DNA of 64,000 nucleotides from Agaricus subrufescens (Eukaryota > Basidiomycota > Agaricomycetes > Agaricales > Agaricaceae). A model generated the notes under the pieces. It did not search any database. It saw only the letters and a list, made by a program, of their open reading frames with translations, and was not told where the DNA came from. Every line of letters begins with the position of its first letter. The first letter of the stretch is position 1. The position numbers and the translations under genes are program-made. The DNA lies in the NCBI GenBank assembly GCA_029945375.1, contig CM057063.1:1535678-1599677 (forward strand), in the 5' to 3' direction. Below, one piece after another: positions 23,228-35,491 of the stretch.

Positions 23228-24757
23228 TCAGGTCAAATTATGACTGAGATTTGAAGCTAAATTAGGCTTTGTAGGCACGGGATGAGTTGGTGGAGAAGAG
23301 TAGTGAAAGTGTCCATGTGCTCCTCTTATCCAAGATAAAATCCGGTGTACGCGCATATGATCAACAGTCATTCTTGAGTCACTTCTGACAGTATTCCAGA
23401 GAGCAACATCTTCCACTTTTGCAGAATTACGTCCTCTCACGAGGTTAACCACAGACTGATAAGTGTCTTCGCGATTGAGACGAGACTCCGGCTCATAATT
23501 TCAACACTTGTTCATTAACTCACGTTCTTTAGCACTGGTTTATTGAGCTCATTCGCATCTCCAGGCCGGCGCGTCCGATCCACAAGAGCAGAAAATATTT
23601 GAATGTCGTTGGCGTGATCACGAAATGGCAACTTGCGTGTAAAAACTTAGCATTGATATTGTGAGGTCAACTTGGAGGCTTAGATACGCTTGGGCGAAAT
23701 CAAAGCCCTACCTCGTAGCAAACGCAGCCGAAAGACCAGACATCACTGAACAGTGCCCGAGGGCGCTCCTCAGTAAGCAACTCAGGTGCCATTCAGCGCA
23801 TGCTCCCATTCGAAAGTCGAGTAGAAACCAAATTCGTGGATACTGGAAGGCATGATATTCCAAAATCAGCAATTAATGCGCGCCCGTTGTCGGATAGAAG
23901 CACATTTTTCTGAGTAGTGATTGATTGTTCTCAACGGCGTGTTGGAGCTGACATTGACGTACTGCTTTCAGGTCACCATGTACTATACTTGATGCGTGTA
24001 GATATCGCAAACCAGCAATGACATCCAGTATCTGGCAACCGGCAACCGTTAAAGGCATTATGATAGAGGCAGTCTAAATGCGCACCAGAGGCAAGCGGGG
24101 GGCATCGGGATAGTTCCTAAGATGAGAGGAAAGGTCACCCCGGCTCATCCATGGAGAAGTGATGCATATCCTTCTTTTGGTATATACACATCGTAGAACG
24201 GGAGTATGTTTCCATGAAAGAGGTGGGCCCATAGGACAGCTTCTTTCGCTATAGCCTGGCATCGTCGATATCAAATAGTAGAATCGCGTTACTAAACTAA
24301 CTCACCTGGAGCATCTTTGTGTTGTCGTCCTTCTCAAATATACGAACCGCCTTGACACAGACTTTTCGCTTTCTGAATTCTCCTTCGAAGATGTCAGCGA
24401 AGGAACCACCTTCTCGGGCATGACTAAAGTTGCATTGGGGGTCCTGTAGCTTATAACATTGCGGCAACACCTCGGATAATTTGACAAGCCTCCTTAGGAG
24501 CCTAAATAGTTGTCGACCTTCCTCAGATGCAAAAGCACCATCTTCGTGGAGTAGCTAACATTGTCGTCTTGATCAGCGTGTACTATTTGATGCCAGAATG
24601 TATAAAACCAGAGCGTACCATGCTCAAAAAGTTAGCAATGCATTGTGCATCTTCTCCCTTCAGTTCCGCAATCTGGTCCCTATGCGAGAACTTTTTTACT
24701 ATTTCTTGTAATAAGGCACGAGATTGGTCAGATGGTCCGCCCGACATCGAGGAGAAA
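23228..24757 (-). pseudogene. TKL-type protein kinase, inactivated copy
   Basis: Tandem relative of the intact kinase at 26894-28418. The N-terminal exon reads MSGGPSDQSRALLQEIV with AELKGEDAQCIANFLS. The glycine-loop exon reads AREGGSFADIFEGEFR then KRKVCVKAVRIF, with the ATP-binding Lys present. SPWMSRGDLSSHLRN, RYLHASSIVHGDLKA (catalytic loop) and LIADFGIS (DFG) are all present. In the activation-segment exon the codon before MAPEL, Trp in the paralogue (VPWMAPEL), is TGA at 23793-23795 in the same frame as DFG, so the protein would stop before APE. The C-terminal remnant (NLVRGRNSAK, VDHMRVHRILS) is still recognisable. Confidence 0.78.
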
Positions 24758-25698
24758 GCGGTGAACGAGGGACCAGAGTGTTAACTGGCGAAGAAGAATA
24801 GACGCTGGCATCCTGTATTCACTCTTGATAGCGTTCAGATCCCACGATGTCTATAACCATCAAGCATACAGCGTAGAAAGATAGTGGCGGGACCGACGAG
24901 GTAATGACCGTCGGGTGGTTCTGTTGACGGCATGATGAGTAAGAGGTGTAATGTGTGTTGGGCTTTTGACTTTCGTCTCCGACGCGCGCCGGTATTGTCA
25001 TTCCTTAGTTAATATCTTCGCAGTTAGTATCAAAGAGATATTTTCCTTTCAAAGGGCTCCTAGTCTAATTGAAATACTCGTTGTAAGTCACTTGACATCC
25101 TATATTGAAATATGGCTGATTCCAGGTTTTCAGATCAGACTTCAAGTAAAGCTCAGCTGGTCAAAATAGCTGAGAAGAATCTAAATTGCCATCTGCGTAC
25201 CAACGATCCAGCCCTCCTCCCTCATTCATTGACTGAACATGCATGACACCTGGCAGACAAACTCTTGTTGCGTCCTTTTCAAGTGGATTTTTATCCTCTA
25301 TAGGCTGCAAATGAAGTAGTCACGCTTTGAACAAGCTAATGTGTATTATCGTTCACGTGGTAATAATCTGCAGCTCCGAGCTCGATGCCTTGGTTCACTT
25401 GAGGATTTCTAGTAGCAGTGATGCATGCTGGGGCGGTGATACAAGATCAATCGTGCCCCTGACATTGGCTTGGCTTGAGGGTAAGTGGCGAGCTACAAAT
25501 GGTTCATAATTCGAGAATGATGAAACTGATCGATATTTCAAAGCTTCAACGCTCGAGCGTCCACCTTGACTATGCGCATAGCGCAACTAAGACAATTGAT
25601 AATAGCTCAAGGGGAGCCGGTGTCAAGAAAAGCTCGTACAAGACTACCTACACTACTATTCTGAGAGCGGTTTCTATTATAGTCGTCTATATTACCAT
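24758..25698. other. Intergenic between kinase pseudogene and GTPase B
   Basis: About 940 bp with short unrelated open frames and nothing recognised. It contains the upstream region of the kinase pseudogene and the 3' flank of the GTPase gene. Confidence 0.35.
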
Positions 25699-26790
25699 TC
25701 AGCATTTTGGGTGTGACCAAAGGAAACTCACGATTTTTCCCCTCTTTCCAAATAGAAATAGCAAGATTCTCCTACTCAACGGAACCCGAAGCTCCCGAAC
25801 GCCGTCCAATGCTGTCTGGAGGTCTTCTTCTATCTTCAGTCGCTCTCTCCGGAGTCCTTCGATGAGCTGGGGATTACCCTGGATCTGTATTTGTTCCATC
25901 AACTTGTCGATCGAAGCTCTTTGTTCGTCCACCAGCTTTTGCAGAGCATCATAAAGCATTCGCCCAGCATGTGTTTCATTGAGTCGCTTTCTGAGGTCGA
26001 CCAGTTCCTCTTGTAGCAAGAGGGTTTCACGCTCCCGCTTCTCCGCAATCAAATCATCAACGATTGCCCTCGCACTCCCAGTATTGTTTTCGAATCTAAC
26101 CATTTTCGACCCTAAACCAAGCATCGTCTTCCAGAAATTCTCTCTCAGCTCATTTTCACGGTCTCGCGCGACCTGGTGGTCGGCAACCTGGTCCCACATC
26201 GTCGTGACCATAGAAACACGGCTCATCGCAGTGTCACCACAGAGCTTCCCAAACATATTCAGGTTTTTCAGGGGCGTCCCTCCCATCCTATTGTCGGTAA
26301 TACGATGGAAGTATAAGATCCCGGTCAGTTTGATCTTTCTTCGGTACCTAGTCCCGCGTCGTGAATCGTCGGCAAGAGTGTTTGGCATCTAGTTGTCTTA
26401 CGTTTTCTCCAACCAATCACTTATCATACTCAAGATTTCCGTATCCGGCTTGTTTGTGTCGTCAAACCCCGGAGTGTCGACCAGCACGAGATTGGAACCA
26501 CTGTCAATATAATTTTCTACAACGGTAGCCCGCACTTCGGCCGTGCAGGACTCCAGGTAATGTCCGGCCCTCTTTCCAATCTGTCCTGCCAGAACGTCAA
26601 TGAACTAGACCAGAATGAGTATTGTTTTCGGGGATATACGAAGTTCCTACATTACTCTTGCCCACTCCTGTTGGTCCCATCACCCTGACAAAAATTTCAG
26701 TACTCCAACACCTGGTAAGATGAGACGTACGCAACAATCACATCTTTCGAGCAGAGTTTCGTTGGAAGGGTCTGCGTTGTTTGCAGGCTC
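25699..26790 (-). CDS. AIG1/GIMAP-like GTPase B (near-duplicate of 38766-39830), start uncertain
   Basis: P-loop GTPase with a C-terminal coiled coil. G1 is VMGPTGVGKS in an exon at 26654-26690. G3 is LVLVDTPGFDDTNKPD near 26470, then ISDWLEK. The next exon carries GILYFHRITDNRMGGTPLK, MFGKLCGD and VTTMWDQV, a family motif where the usual G4 would lie. The tail has heptad-like Leu spacing (LLLQEELVDLRKRLNE) and ends with a basic hydrophobic segment (RRILLFLFGKRGK). The first exon ends SKDVIVA like its paralogue, but the codon matching the paralogue's ATG is not ATG and I find no in-frame ATG upstream. It may start in an unseen exon or have lost its start. It lies head to tail with the kinase gene. 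Confidence 0.72.
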
Positions 26791-26893
26791 GGGCGAGTTC
26801 CAGTGTAAGAGGATTGCCCTTGCGAGTTTGGTAGGCCAAGAGACAGCGCGAGTTCATTACTCGATAATCTGACATAAGGGGTGACGTTAGTTT

Positions 26894-28418
26894 TTAAACC
26901 TGGATGTCAATAATAACCCACAGTCCCTGTAAACCTAAAAACCTATTGTAGAGGTTCGTAGTGAGAGCAGGGCCAGAAGGAGAGTTATGAGAACCTCCTA
27001 TGTCGTGTAGAATGCGGTGGGCATGTATATAGTTGACTGACATTCCTGAACCGCCCCGAATAGCTTTCCAAAGTGCAACACCTGGTCCTTTTGACTGCTC
27101 ACGCTTTGCTACGCGGTTAACCACGAGCCTGTAGATTTCTTCACAGCTGGCGCGGGAACCCGGTTCGTAACTCCAACATTTATTGATCAGATCACGTTCT
27201 TGAACGTTGATATAGTCAAGCTGGTTTTCGTTGGCTGGTCGGCGCTCCCGTTGCATAAGTATAGTCAATATCTTGATATTGTTGGTATAATCGCAAAACG
27301 GAGTATTGCCCGTGAAAACCTAGTATATCATCAGTGGGGCTGTTTGACCATCTAAAACATACCTCATTACCTCATAGCAAACACAGCCGAAAGACCACAT
27401 ATCACTCGGCAGTGTCGGACGGCATTCCTTATCGACATCACATAATTCAGGCGCCATCCACGGCACACTACCGCTCGAGACTAGAGTGGTAGCGAAATTA
27501 ACGGGTGTTGTGAGGTTTGATAATCCGAAGTCAGCAATCACTGCGTGGCCACTGTCAGATATAGGAATGTTTTTCTGTTCAATGATTAGTTCCTTCTCCA
27601 CGAGGTTTTGCAATGTTACACGAACTTACAGCTTTCAAGTCACCATGTACTATTTGCAGCGTATGTAAGTAGCGTAAGCCAGTGATGATATCCAGGACCT
27701 ATTTGTCTTGAGATGCATGACAGAGGGAGATTTCTGAGAACGTACTAGTGGTAGGCGAGGTGTATCAGGAGAGTTCCTTAGATAGGCAGAAAGGTCACCC
27801 CTGCTCATCCAAGGAGAAATGATACATATTCTCTCCAGCATAATTGGCGTATATACGCCGTAAAATGGGAGGATGTTCGGATGGGAGAGGTGAGCCCACA
27901 AGATAGCTTCTTTCGCCATGGCCTAAAGAGAGTATCGTCATATTATGTACGGCCGATTCCTGAACCTGAACAACGTACTCGGAGTAATTGGGTGTTGTCC
28001 TTTATTTCAAATAGGCGGACAGCTTTGACACAAACTTTTCGATCCCTATATTCTCCTTCGAAGATATCAGCGAAAGCGCCACCTTCTCGGGCTCGACTAA
28101 AGTCACACTGGATATTTCGTAGTTTGTAGCAGCGCGGCAGGACTTCAGACGACTTGACAAGTCTCCTCAAGAGCCTAAAAAATCGCTGACCCTCTTCGGA
28201 CTCAAAGGCACTGTCTTCGTGGAGGAGCTAAGGTGCGGTTTTTATCAGTATCTATTGACGCATGTAAGAACATACAAACTAAAACGCACGATACTCAGAA
28301 GATCAGCGATGCATTGAGCGTCTTCTCCTCTCAGTTCAGCAATTTGGTTTTCCTGTGAGGTATTTTTGATAATCTCTAGAAGCAGCGTGCGGTAATCATC
28401 GAGAGCCTTGTTCGACAT
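26894..28418 (-). CDS. TKL-type protein kinase with N-terminal helical region
   Basis: The start MSNKALDDYRTLLLEIIKN opens a short helical, Leu-rich region (with AELRGEDAQCIADLLS and FFRLLRRLVKSSEVL) before the kinase domain. Kinase motifs in order: AREGGAFADIFEG (Gly loop), KVCVKAVRLFE (ATP Lys), HLSHPNILPFYGVY, SPWMSRGDLSAYL, RYLHTLQIVHGDLKAKN (catalytic loop, HGD, split by an intron), AVIADFGLSNL (DFG), SSGSVPWMAPELC (APE), SDMWSFGCVCYE and DLINKCWSYEPGSR. All catalytic residues are present. HGDLKAKN with PWMAPE is usual for TKL-type kinases in Agaricomycetes. A family-like tail (MSVNYIHAHRILHDIG) ends at TAA. Introns are about 50-60 nt. Confidence 0.86.
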
Positions 28419-29053
28419 TGGAAGGAGAAAGAGGAACCATCAGCCAATGGTCAAGATAGAGAATGAGTTCAAACACCTGCCATCCCTGATGTCATTCTAC
28501 TCCCACGATAGGGATCAAGCGCCGGATGCTGGAAGTCATTGTAACTTGAATTGTCGATTTGTTTGACAGGTGAAGACATTAATGTCCACCCTACGTTCTA
28601 GAGCGTAAGAAGATAGTGACAGATTCAGAAATTGATCGATCAGGAGATGGACACTTATATGTGGAGCAATATTGTATCAGCGTATGGGTAAGCATGCAGG
28701 GACCATTGGACAGCGGTGATGGATTCTTGCGGATGCATAGCATCCAAGAATGGCACGCCGAACCGCATCACAAGAGGGGCGCGATTAACAGCAGAATCGA
28801 CATCTCTATCATTTCTCCAAGCCTCAGAGCAGAATAGCAATCGAGAAATAAATGTATCTGACCGGAAAGGCACTTCGGGTCATACATGTCACTTACGGCT
28901 ACTACATGCTTTCAGAGATAAGGAGCACCAAGTCGGAAGTGGATAATGAGAACTTGCACGGTCGGATAAGTCGCCAGTTGTTCTGCTTGTGGCAATTCAG
29001 TTTTCAGCATACATTGAAAGTGTAACATACTCACTCACCAACCATTTCACTCG
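28419..29053. other. Intergenic; nothing recognised
   Basis: About 630 bp between the kinase start and the end of the amidohydrolase gene. Open frames on both strands (28616-28837, 28655-28873) are short and unrelated to known proteins. Confidence 0.35.
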
Positions 29054-31754
29054 CTAAAATAAACCGGAGGCACGTACATACGCCCCCAACTGATGTATGA
29101 CCCCCCAGAACGTGATATTATCCTTAGGTGGGGGTAACGCTCCTCGCACGACTTTTCCATCAATAACGACTGTTTTCACTTTTGCACCCAGGATCTCGGA
29201 CCCATTACAACTCTCCTCCTCCTCCTCCCCACAATCCACAAAGTCACGATCGAAAATTACAAAGTCAGCCTTCTTTCCTATCTCAAGGGAACCGATATTC
29301 TGTTCTTGGAATGACGCATATGCAGGGTCCAAAGTCATCCCCTTAAGCGCTTCTCTTCTTGTGAGTCGTTCATTGGGGAACCTGTACCGTCAGATAACAA
29401 ATATAGGTACTCAGCATTTAATCAAGTCGCACGGCATTGGGAGATGCCGAAGGAGGAACCTACCATCCAGAAGGGCCGTGAGGAGAAGATCCATCTACTC
29501 TGAGGCGCTTGACAGCGGCGTAGAATCCGAGAAGTGGGTTCACGCCTTCAACGGGGAAATCTGATCCAAGAGCGAGTATTCGGTCGCGTGAGGTTCTGAT
29601 AATCTTGTTAAAAAGGTGTTTTCAATATAACATTAAAGCAAAGCAGCTGACCGCAGTAACGTAGCATATGCATATGCTCCTTTCATTCGTTCCGGGCCCT
29701 GTAATAGTCGCATAAGTAAAATAGCACATCCACCTTTGGATACTTACCAATCGATTTTCAGCATACCCCATATCAGACGTTCTGTTCGAGCGTCAGCATG
29801 AGATAAACGTGCAAAATAGATTTAAAGCTTTACGCATGGGTCGGTTGAACACTGGCAATTACTGGACGTCAAGATTAGTGTTTCTCTACTTGTGATATGA
29901 CAACTAGAACAAACCTCCTAACTTCCCAAAACGGCCAAGATCATGACTATTAATGATTTGGGCGTGTTCAATGCGTGGCCTCCATGAAGAAACATTTATA
30001 GCTTTGTCTCGGATAATTTCTTCAAAGATATCGAGAGTTATACGGTTGGCTCTATCTCCGATGCAGTGGATGTTCTATTACAAGAGTAAGGTTACTCCGG
30101 CCACAACAAACATTGAAACATGAGCGCACCACTTGCATATTTTCTCCCCAGAACCTTCTCACAGCCGCTCGCAAGACTTCAGGGGCCTGTAGTAGGATAC
30201 CCTGGACGTCAGGGTTGTCAGAGTACGGAGAAAGCATGGCTGCACCCCACGATCCCAGTGCGCCTAGTACACGTACGTTAGCTACCCTGGAGGGTGGAGT
30301 AGTGGAGATGCTTACCATCTGCAAATAACTTCACGCTTCGCAGGGTGAGACGGCCTTGTTCTCCGTAATTGACGAAGCGAGGAATGCCATGCTTCCAGTC
30401 ACCCCTAATGTATGCGGCAATTTTAGTCGTATCCGCGTCGGAGTCGTTGCCGCTCAACGGAACGTTTCCCATGAGATATAAACGTAGCTACACCGAAATG
30501 AGCGATGCTTCTATGAAGATCAAGATAATGAGCGTACAGGAATTGCGCCTTCGTCAGCTTTCCTATCAATAGTCAAATAGCGAAAAATTTGAGGTCAAAA
30601 AGAACGTACTTTTGGAAGAAATCAATCATAGGTAATGTTGTCGCAGCGTCATGTATGCTAGTAAGCCCATATTGTAAAGCAAGGTCGGCGCTCGCTGAGA
30701 AATATCCCTCCATTTGATCGTGAGTCCAAGGAGGGGTTGGAATGAGGTCCATCGCATTGTCGAGGAACACCCCTAGGTGTAAGAAAAATCAGACTCTGCC
30801 CCGATATTGGTATCAGCTTGGAGGCTGACCAGTTGGATTCCCATCAGAGTCTCGGATGATCTGCCCACCAATAACTTCGCTGTCATCAGGAAGCGTGCCC
30901 ATGATCTCAAGCACACGTGGGGAGACCCATCGAGCATGTCCATCCACCCGATTGAGGACAATTGGCCGCCCTCTCAGAAGGGGATCTTGGTCAAGGTCTG
31001 CCTGGAATCAATATCATTTATTGCTACAATTATTGGGGGAAAAAAGGTGCCTACTGCTTTCGGGAACTGTTTCCCCTCCCACCTGGTTTGATCCCAGCCC
31101 ATACCTTCAATCCAGCGATTCGGATCGTGGAGTACATCAGGGTGATTTTGTATATAGCTTTTGACGCGTCCAACGATTTCTGCGACACCGATTTAGTCAT
31201 ATTTACAGTCACAACAAGAACGGGCACCAATTACCTTGAACAGAGGCAGAACCTCCCAGTGGTAACTGCATCATCCAACCATTTTCAAGAACATGGGCAT
31301 GAGCATCTAGGGGTCAATTACAAGGTGATTCTAGCGGGTAGATTCCAGGTCATACCGGTCAATCCGGGAACGATGATGTCCGTAGAATCTACATAGGAAA
31401 CCAAAGGTCGCTTGAAACGCATCCTCCAATCTAACAATGGAATATTGATGATGAATGAAGCTACGTCGTCTTTGAGCAATATCAGCATCAAATTCTCTGG
31501 TTTGAACAAGCGCGTAACATACCGTATTTTCCGACGCGTATGATACGGTCGTTGTTAATGGTTATACATTGCGCTTGTGGTTGCAGCTCGTTCACAGTGT
31601 AGATGCGACTTGAACTTGAGCACACCGTGTAGTCCGTGGGCGAAGATGAGAACCCATACAAGGCCAGCGCGGTGACTGATGCTGTGAGAAAGACAAGATA
31701 TGAACGGGTGGACCGCTTAGGCGCAGCTTCCTTCAGTGGTTTGGTCGTCGGCAT
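29054..31754 (-). CDS. YtcJ-type metal-dependent amidohydrolase with N-terminal membrane anchor
   Basis: Amidohydrolase-superfamily (amidohydrolase 3) TIM-barrel enzyme. The start MPTTKPLKEAAPKRSTRSY is followed by hydrophobic LVFLTASVTALALYGF, a signal anchor. IYTVNELQPQAQCITI and NNDRIIRVG fit the N-terminal beta-sandwich. The metal-binding HxH appears in DAHAHVLENGWM at about 31305. Later exons encode DSDADTTKIAAYIRGDW, GEQGRLTLRSVKLFADG and GDRANR-like sequence near 30050, where a second metal His would lie. The end restores the sandwich: NIGSLEIGKKADFVIFDRDF, AKVKTVVIDGKVVRGA. More than ten short exons are needed. The start lies 115 bp from the divergent CTU2 start. Substrate unknown. 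Confidence 0.83.
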
Positions 31755-31869
31755 GAGTGGATGCGGCGTGGCATTAGGGAGAAGGTGGCAGCATAAATTC
31801 CCTTTCTCAGGGACATTTTGATGTGAGATACGGAACCGATCAATAAAAGGTGCTTGACAAAACACCATC
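31755..31869. promoter_or_regulatory. Compact divergent promoter, amidohydrolase / CTU2
   Basis: Only 115 bp separate the two divergent start codons (31754 minus, 31870 plus), so the promoter is shared or overlapping. No TATA box is obvious. Confidence 0.4.
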
Positions 31870-33636
31870 ATGACCTCTTGCGGAAATCCAAATGTCGAGG
31901 CGGACTCCCTGATGACCAGTAGGTCCTCCAGATATTGTACCACCACCTCTGATCATGGTATAGAACGCCCAAAGTATGACCGAAGTAATGCGTGTGTCAA
32001 GTGCAAGTTGCAAATCGGGAACATCGTCATTCGCCATGCAGTCTACTGCAAGTACGCCTAGTTACTCTCCGTTCAATATTGACACTGAATGACATTTCCA
32101 GAGATTGCTTCTTTCATCTGATTTCCCTGCGCTTCCGACGGACACTGGAACCCCATATCAATGCCAATCCACAACAGCATCGACGGAAGGGCTTGAAAGC
32201 GTCCGGAAATCTTTTGATCGGTCTTTCTGGAGGATTGGGCTCCTCTGTGCTCCTCGATTTAGTACAGAAAACATACCTTTCACTTCGGGAGCGGCAGCAA
32301 GGCGACCAGAACCCTAACGGCGTTGCCTGTCCCTGGTCCAAAGTTTTTGTTGCCTATGTTGATACCTCCGGAGTTATACCAGGTGTACGTGATATCCATA
32401 TTATGAAGATCTGTTTAATACCTTACCCGTTTCTTAGGCCCAAGATCAAAGTCCTCTTGTCGAACAATGTGTCAACAAACTCGGCACGAGAATCGAATAC
32501 ATACCTATGAAACTTGAGGACGCATTTGATCGGGCTCGGTTCTATGGTGTGGCAGCAGATAAATTTCACAACGATACAGGTTTAAACATTATGAACGAAG
32601 GTTTCAACTATTTCTCATCGCGACGACTGTAAACTCACAAGGCAATAGATATCTTCCTAAAGCTACTCTCATCGAGTACAACTTCGCCTCTTTTATCCCT
32701 CAAAAGTTACATCGAATCACTCCCTACACAGACCGCTGTTTCCAGCGCTATCCAAACTCTCATTCGCGTGCTCCTCCTCCACACCGCTGCCCTAACTCAA
32801 TCCTCTCACCTTCTCCTCGGGACGTCCTTAACATCTCTCTCTGTGTCTTTAATATCCTCGATATCTCAAGGCGGAGGATACTCTGTAAGAGAAGAGGCAC
32901 AAGAAGAGTGGACATACCGGAATCAAAATGATATCGAACAAATTGTAAGGGTCATTCGTCCACTACGTGACGTAGGCACAAAAGAATGCGCATTTTGGGC
33001 CTGGTGGTGCGACTTAAGGATTGCTGGCAAACACAGACATTCAGGTGGGAGGCAAGACATTGGCGCATTGACGAGAGGTATTTTGTTGCTACATCTGAGC
33101 TATATCATGCCAGCTTACTCGTGATCATAGACTTTATCATGGGACTCGAGAAAGATTACCCGTCTACGGTTTCAGCCATCGCTCGTACATGTAACAAATT
33201 GACCACGAAAGGGGTTACTAGCAGGAAATGTCTTCTCTGTCAAAGGTATTCAACAAGCTATCTGCGCTGTGATATGCGCTCATCTGGAACCAGACCGGCT
33301 CAGTTGGGAACGCAAGACTGGAAACAAAAAATTTCGATTCGCTCATACAGCGATATTAGTCCCGAAGATGTACCTCCTGACCACATTAATCTCACGAACG
33401 CAGCAGCTCATGGTCAACCGCCCAAGCACCCCGACTCAATAGCTTTGAGTCTGTGCTACGCGTGTCACACAACTTGGACCAGCAGAAGTATACGCGGAGC
33501 TATTACCAAGCAAACCGACATACCTTTACCTGTCTGGCTCAATCTTCCCTCAGGCATTGGTGAGGAGGGGAGACGCTTGTCAAGGGAGTCCATGCGTAGT
33601 ACAATCAATGATTTTATACTGGATCCCGACTCATAG
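31870..33636 (+). CDS. CTU2: Cytoplasmic tRNA 2-thiolation protein 2 (CTU2/NCS2)
   Basis: Partner of Ctu1/Ncs6 in 2-thiolation of wobble uridine in tRNA Lys, Glu and Gln, using sulfur relayed by Urm1. The first exon is MTSCGNPNVEADSLM and ends ACVKCKLQIGN, VIRHAVYCK; cysteine pairs continue with DCFFHLI across a GT-AG intron, the family's Zn-ribbon start. The ATP-pyrophosphatase-like P-loop region is NLLIGLSGGLGSSVLLDL; the PP-loop is altered (GGLGSS) as usual for the non-catalytic Ctu2 partner. Middle exons give IEYIPMKLEDAF and TSPLLSLKSYIESLP. The last part carries CLLCQRY, DMGLEKDYPSTVSAI-like text and LCYACHT, a second Cys pair, ending at 33636. Introns were placed by frame continuity. 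Confidence 0.88.
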
Positions 33637-33699
33637 ATTTCGTTCACCAGTGATAAATGCTGGTCAATTGATCCTGTTTTTCGAAGTGCAAGATACGGA

Positions 33700-34971
33700 C
33701 TACATGAGATGTGATGTACACGAAACGACATTGGAAGAAGGATGAAGCGTAGAAACCACAAACAAACAAACAAACAACCGATGGTACCAACGATATTCAC
33801 GCTTCCGACACTTTGATAGCTTTCTGAAAACGATGTCAACCATGTGTTTGTATGTGTCGTCGCCGAAAGGCGGGCTTACTGCACGGGTTTTCTTTCCAAA
33901 AAAGAAGAGCATGATCCTTTTCCCTAAAGGGATCTTCAATTTTGCCACCTCCTGGAACGTCCTTTGGAATTGATCATTGATTTTCGCGTACTCCTTCTTC
34001 AGCTCTTTCGTTAGATTCGGGTCGTTCGACTTCTCTACCTGGGCTAATAGCGATCTCAACGATTCCTTTTGATCCGCGAGGAGTTTCTGGAGGGAAGAAT
34101 ATAAGGTCTTTCCAGCGGCCGTTTCGTTCAGTTGTTTCTCTAGCTCAACAAGCTCCTCCTGTAACAAGACCGCGTCCCTTTTCTTGCAGTCTTCGATTAG
34201 TCGATCAACTATTTGCCAAGCATCTTCTCCTCTCGCATCTCGAAGGCGCTCTATTTTTGAACCCTTGTCGATGAAATGTCTCCAAAACTTATCCCGCAAC
34301 TCTCTCTCTCTCCCTTCACCAACCTCGGGTTTCACTTTCCCCCACATAGTAGACACAAGTCTGACTTGGGTCATAGCGACGTCTCCGCACAATTCTCCGA
34401 ACATACGGAGGTTCTTGTGAGGAGAACCGGCCATGCGATTGTCGGTGATGCGATGCAGATAAATTAATCCGCTCAACTTGACCTGCTTCGAATACCTGAT
34501 AACCATACCAAATTATCTAACTGACCCGAGGAAGCTCAGAAGCGACTCACGTTTTCTGGAGCCAGTCACTGATTATCTGGAGGATCTCCATATCAGATCG
34601 AGTCGTATCGTCGAAACCAGGTGTATCAACGAGAACTATTCGGTCTTCATAGCCTGGTCTCCTGACTCGAGTCGCCTGAATCTGACTTGTTACCGATTTC
34701 AGACTATGACCTGCGCGTTTTCCCTTCTGGCCGGTAAGGAGGTCGATGAACTGACGAACGTAGATTCAGTTAAGATGTGTTCAAGCAAAGAATCCGTTGA
34801 TGGCGAAGGACCCACAAAGCTTTTTCCAGCACCGGTCGGACCCATGAATCTCCAGTGAATATGTCAGCCCGTACCATACCCGGTGGAGCGTTCGAAAGGA
34901 ACCTACGCGATGATAATATCATCCTTTCTGATCTTTTGGATAGCGTTGATGGCTTCTGCGCCGTTTGACAT
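33700..34971 (-). CDS. AIG1/GIMAP-like GTPase C with coiled-coil tail
   Basis: The start MSNGAEAINAIQKIRKDDII ends with the family's DDIIIA just before an intron. The P-loop exon encodes IHWRFMGPTGAGKSF, and the next FIDLLTGQKGKRAGHSLKS, then RIVLVDTPGFDDTTRSDMEI (G3) and ISDWLQK. The long exon starts near 34495: KLSGLIYLHRITDNRMAG, MFGELCGD, VSTMWGKV, then a coiled-coil-like stretch (LLQEELVELEKQLNETAAG) and KRIMLFFFGKKTRA. The last residues (RLFVCLFVVS) come from an AAAC/GTTT microsatellite at about 33757-33777, so the true C-terminus may lie earlier behind an unrecognised intron. It converges with CTU2 64 bp away. Confidence 0.82.
33757..33777. repeat. (AAAC)n microsatellite inside the GTPase C frame
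   Basis: About five AAAC units in tandem. The frame of the adjacent minus-strand GTPase runs through it as VCLFV. Length changes here would alter or frameshift the C-terminus. Confidence 0.6.
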
Positions 34972-35491
34972 GGTCAAATCGGTACTGAGGGTAGGGGCAC
35001 CAGAGTGAGCAGAGGGAAACCGTTATAAACGCAGGCTATGATCCAAATGCTCTGGTGGAACACGAGGCGTTTCGAACCATCTATGAAATGAGACGGCCTC
35101 GAGGTTTGTCACGACACATGTGCTGTATGCATCTGGAAGTCGATCAGTAGAGATGTCAATTCAACGTCATTGGATCTATTTTACGCATGAACTCCCGCTT
35201 TCAGTCCGGTAAAGTAGCGCTGAGACATCTCGTACTAGACACCACGCCTAAGCCGCATTGATGATATGATGCACAGCATGCCAATATCATCGAACTGCAT
35301 CGCCTCGAGACCGGTGATGTGACAGCTAGAAGTTGTCGCTGAATATTACGGACTAAATCTTCTTGGGTCCAAAAAAACGAGTATAATAATATATCAGGGA
35401 AAATTAATGCTATACAAGTGGACGTGAATCATTCATCAGGAGGGTCGGTCTGAGGCTTTACAACAGTGAAATTCAACTGACAGAAGGAATA
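34972..35491. other. Intergenic; nothing recognised
   Basis: About 520 bp between GTPases D and C, both minus strand. It should hold the promoter of C and the 3' end of D. No motif stands out. Confidence 0.35.

Noticed and set aside
25979..26392. Plus-strand 137-codon open frame opposite GTPase B
   Set aside because: Antisense shadow of the coiled-coil part; the same shadow appears opposite other GTPase copies.
29097..29564. Plus-strand 155-codon open frame opposite the amidohydrolase
   Set aside because: It lies antisense to exons whose minus-strand reading is clearly an amidohydrolase; a shadow frame.
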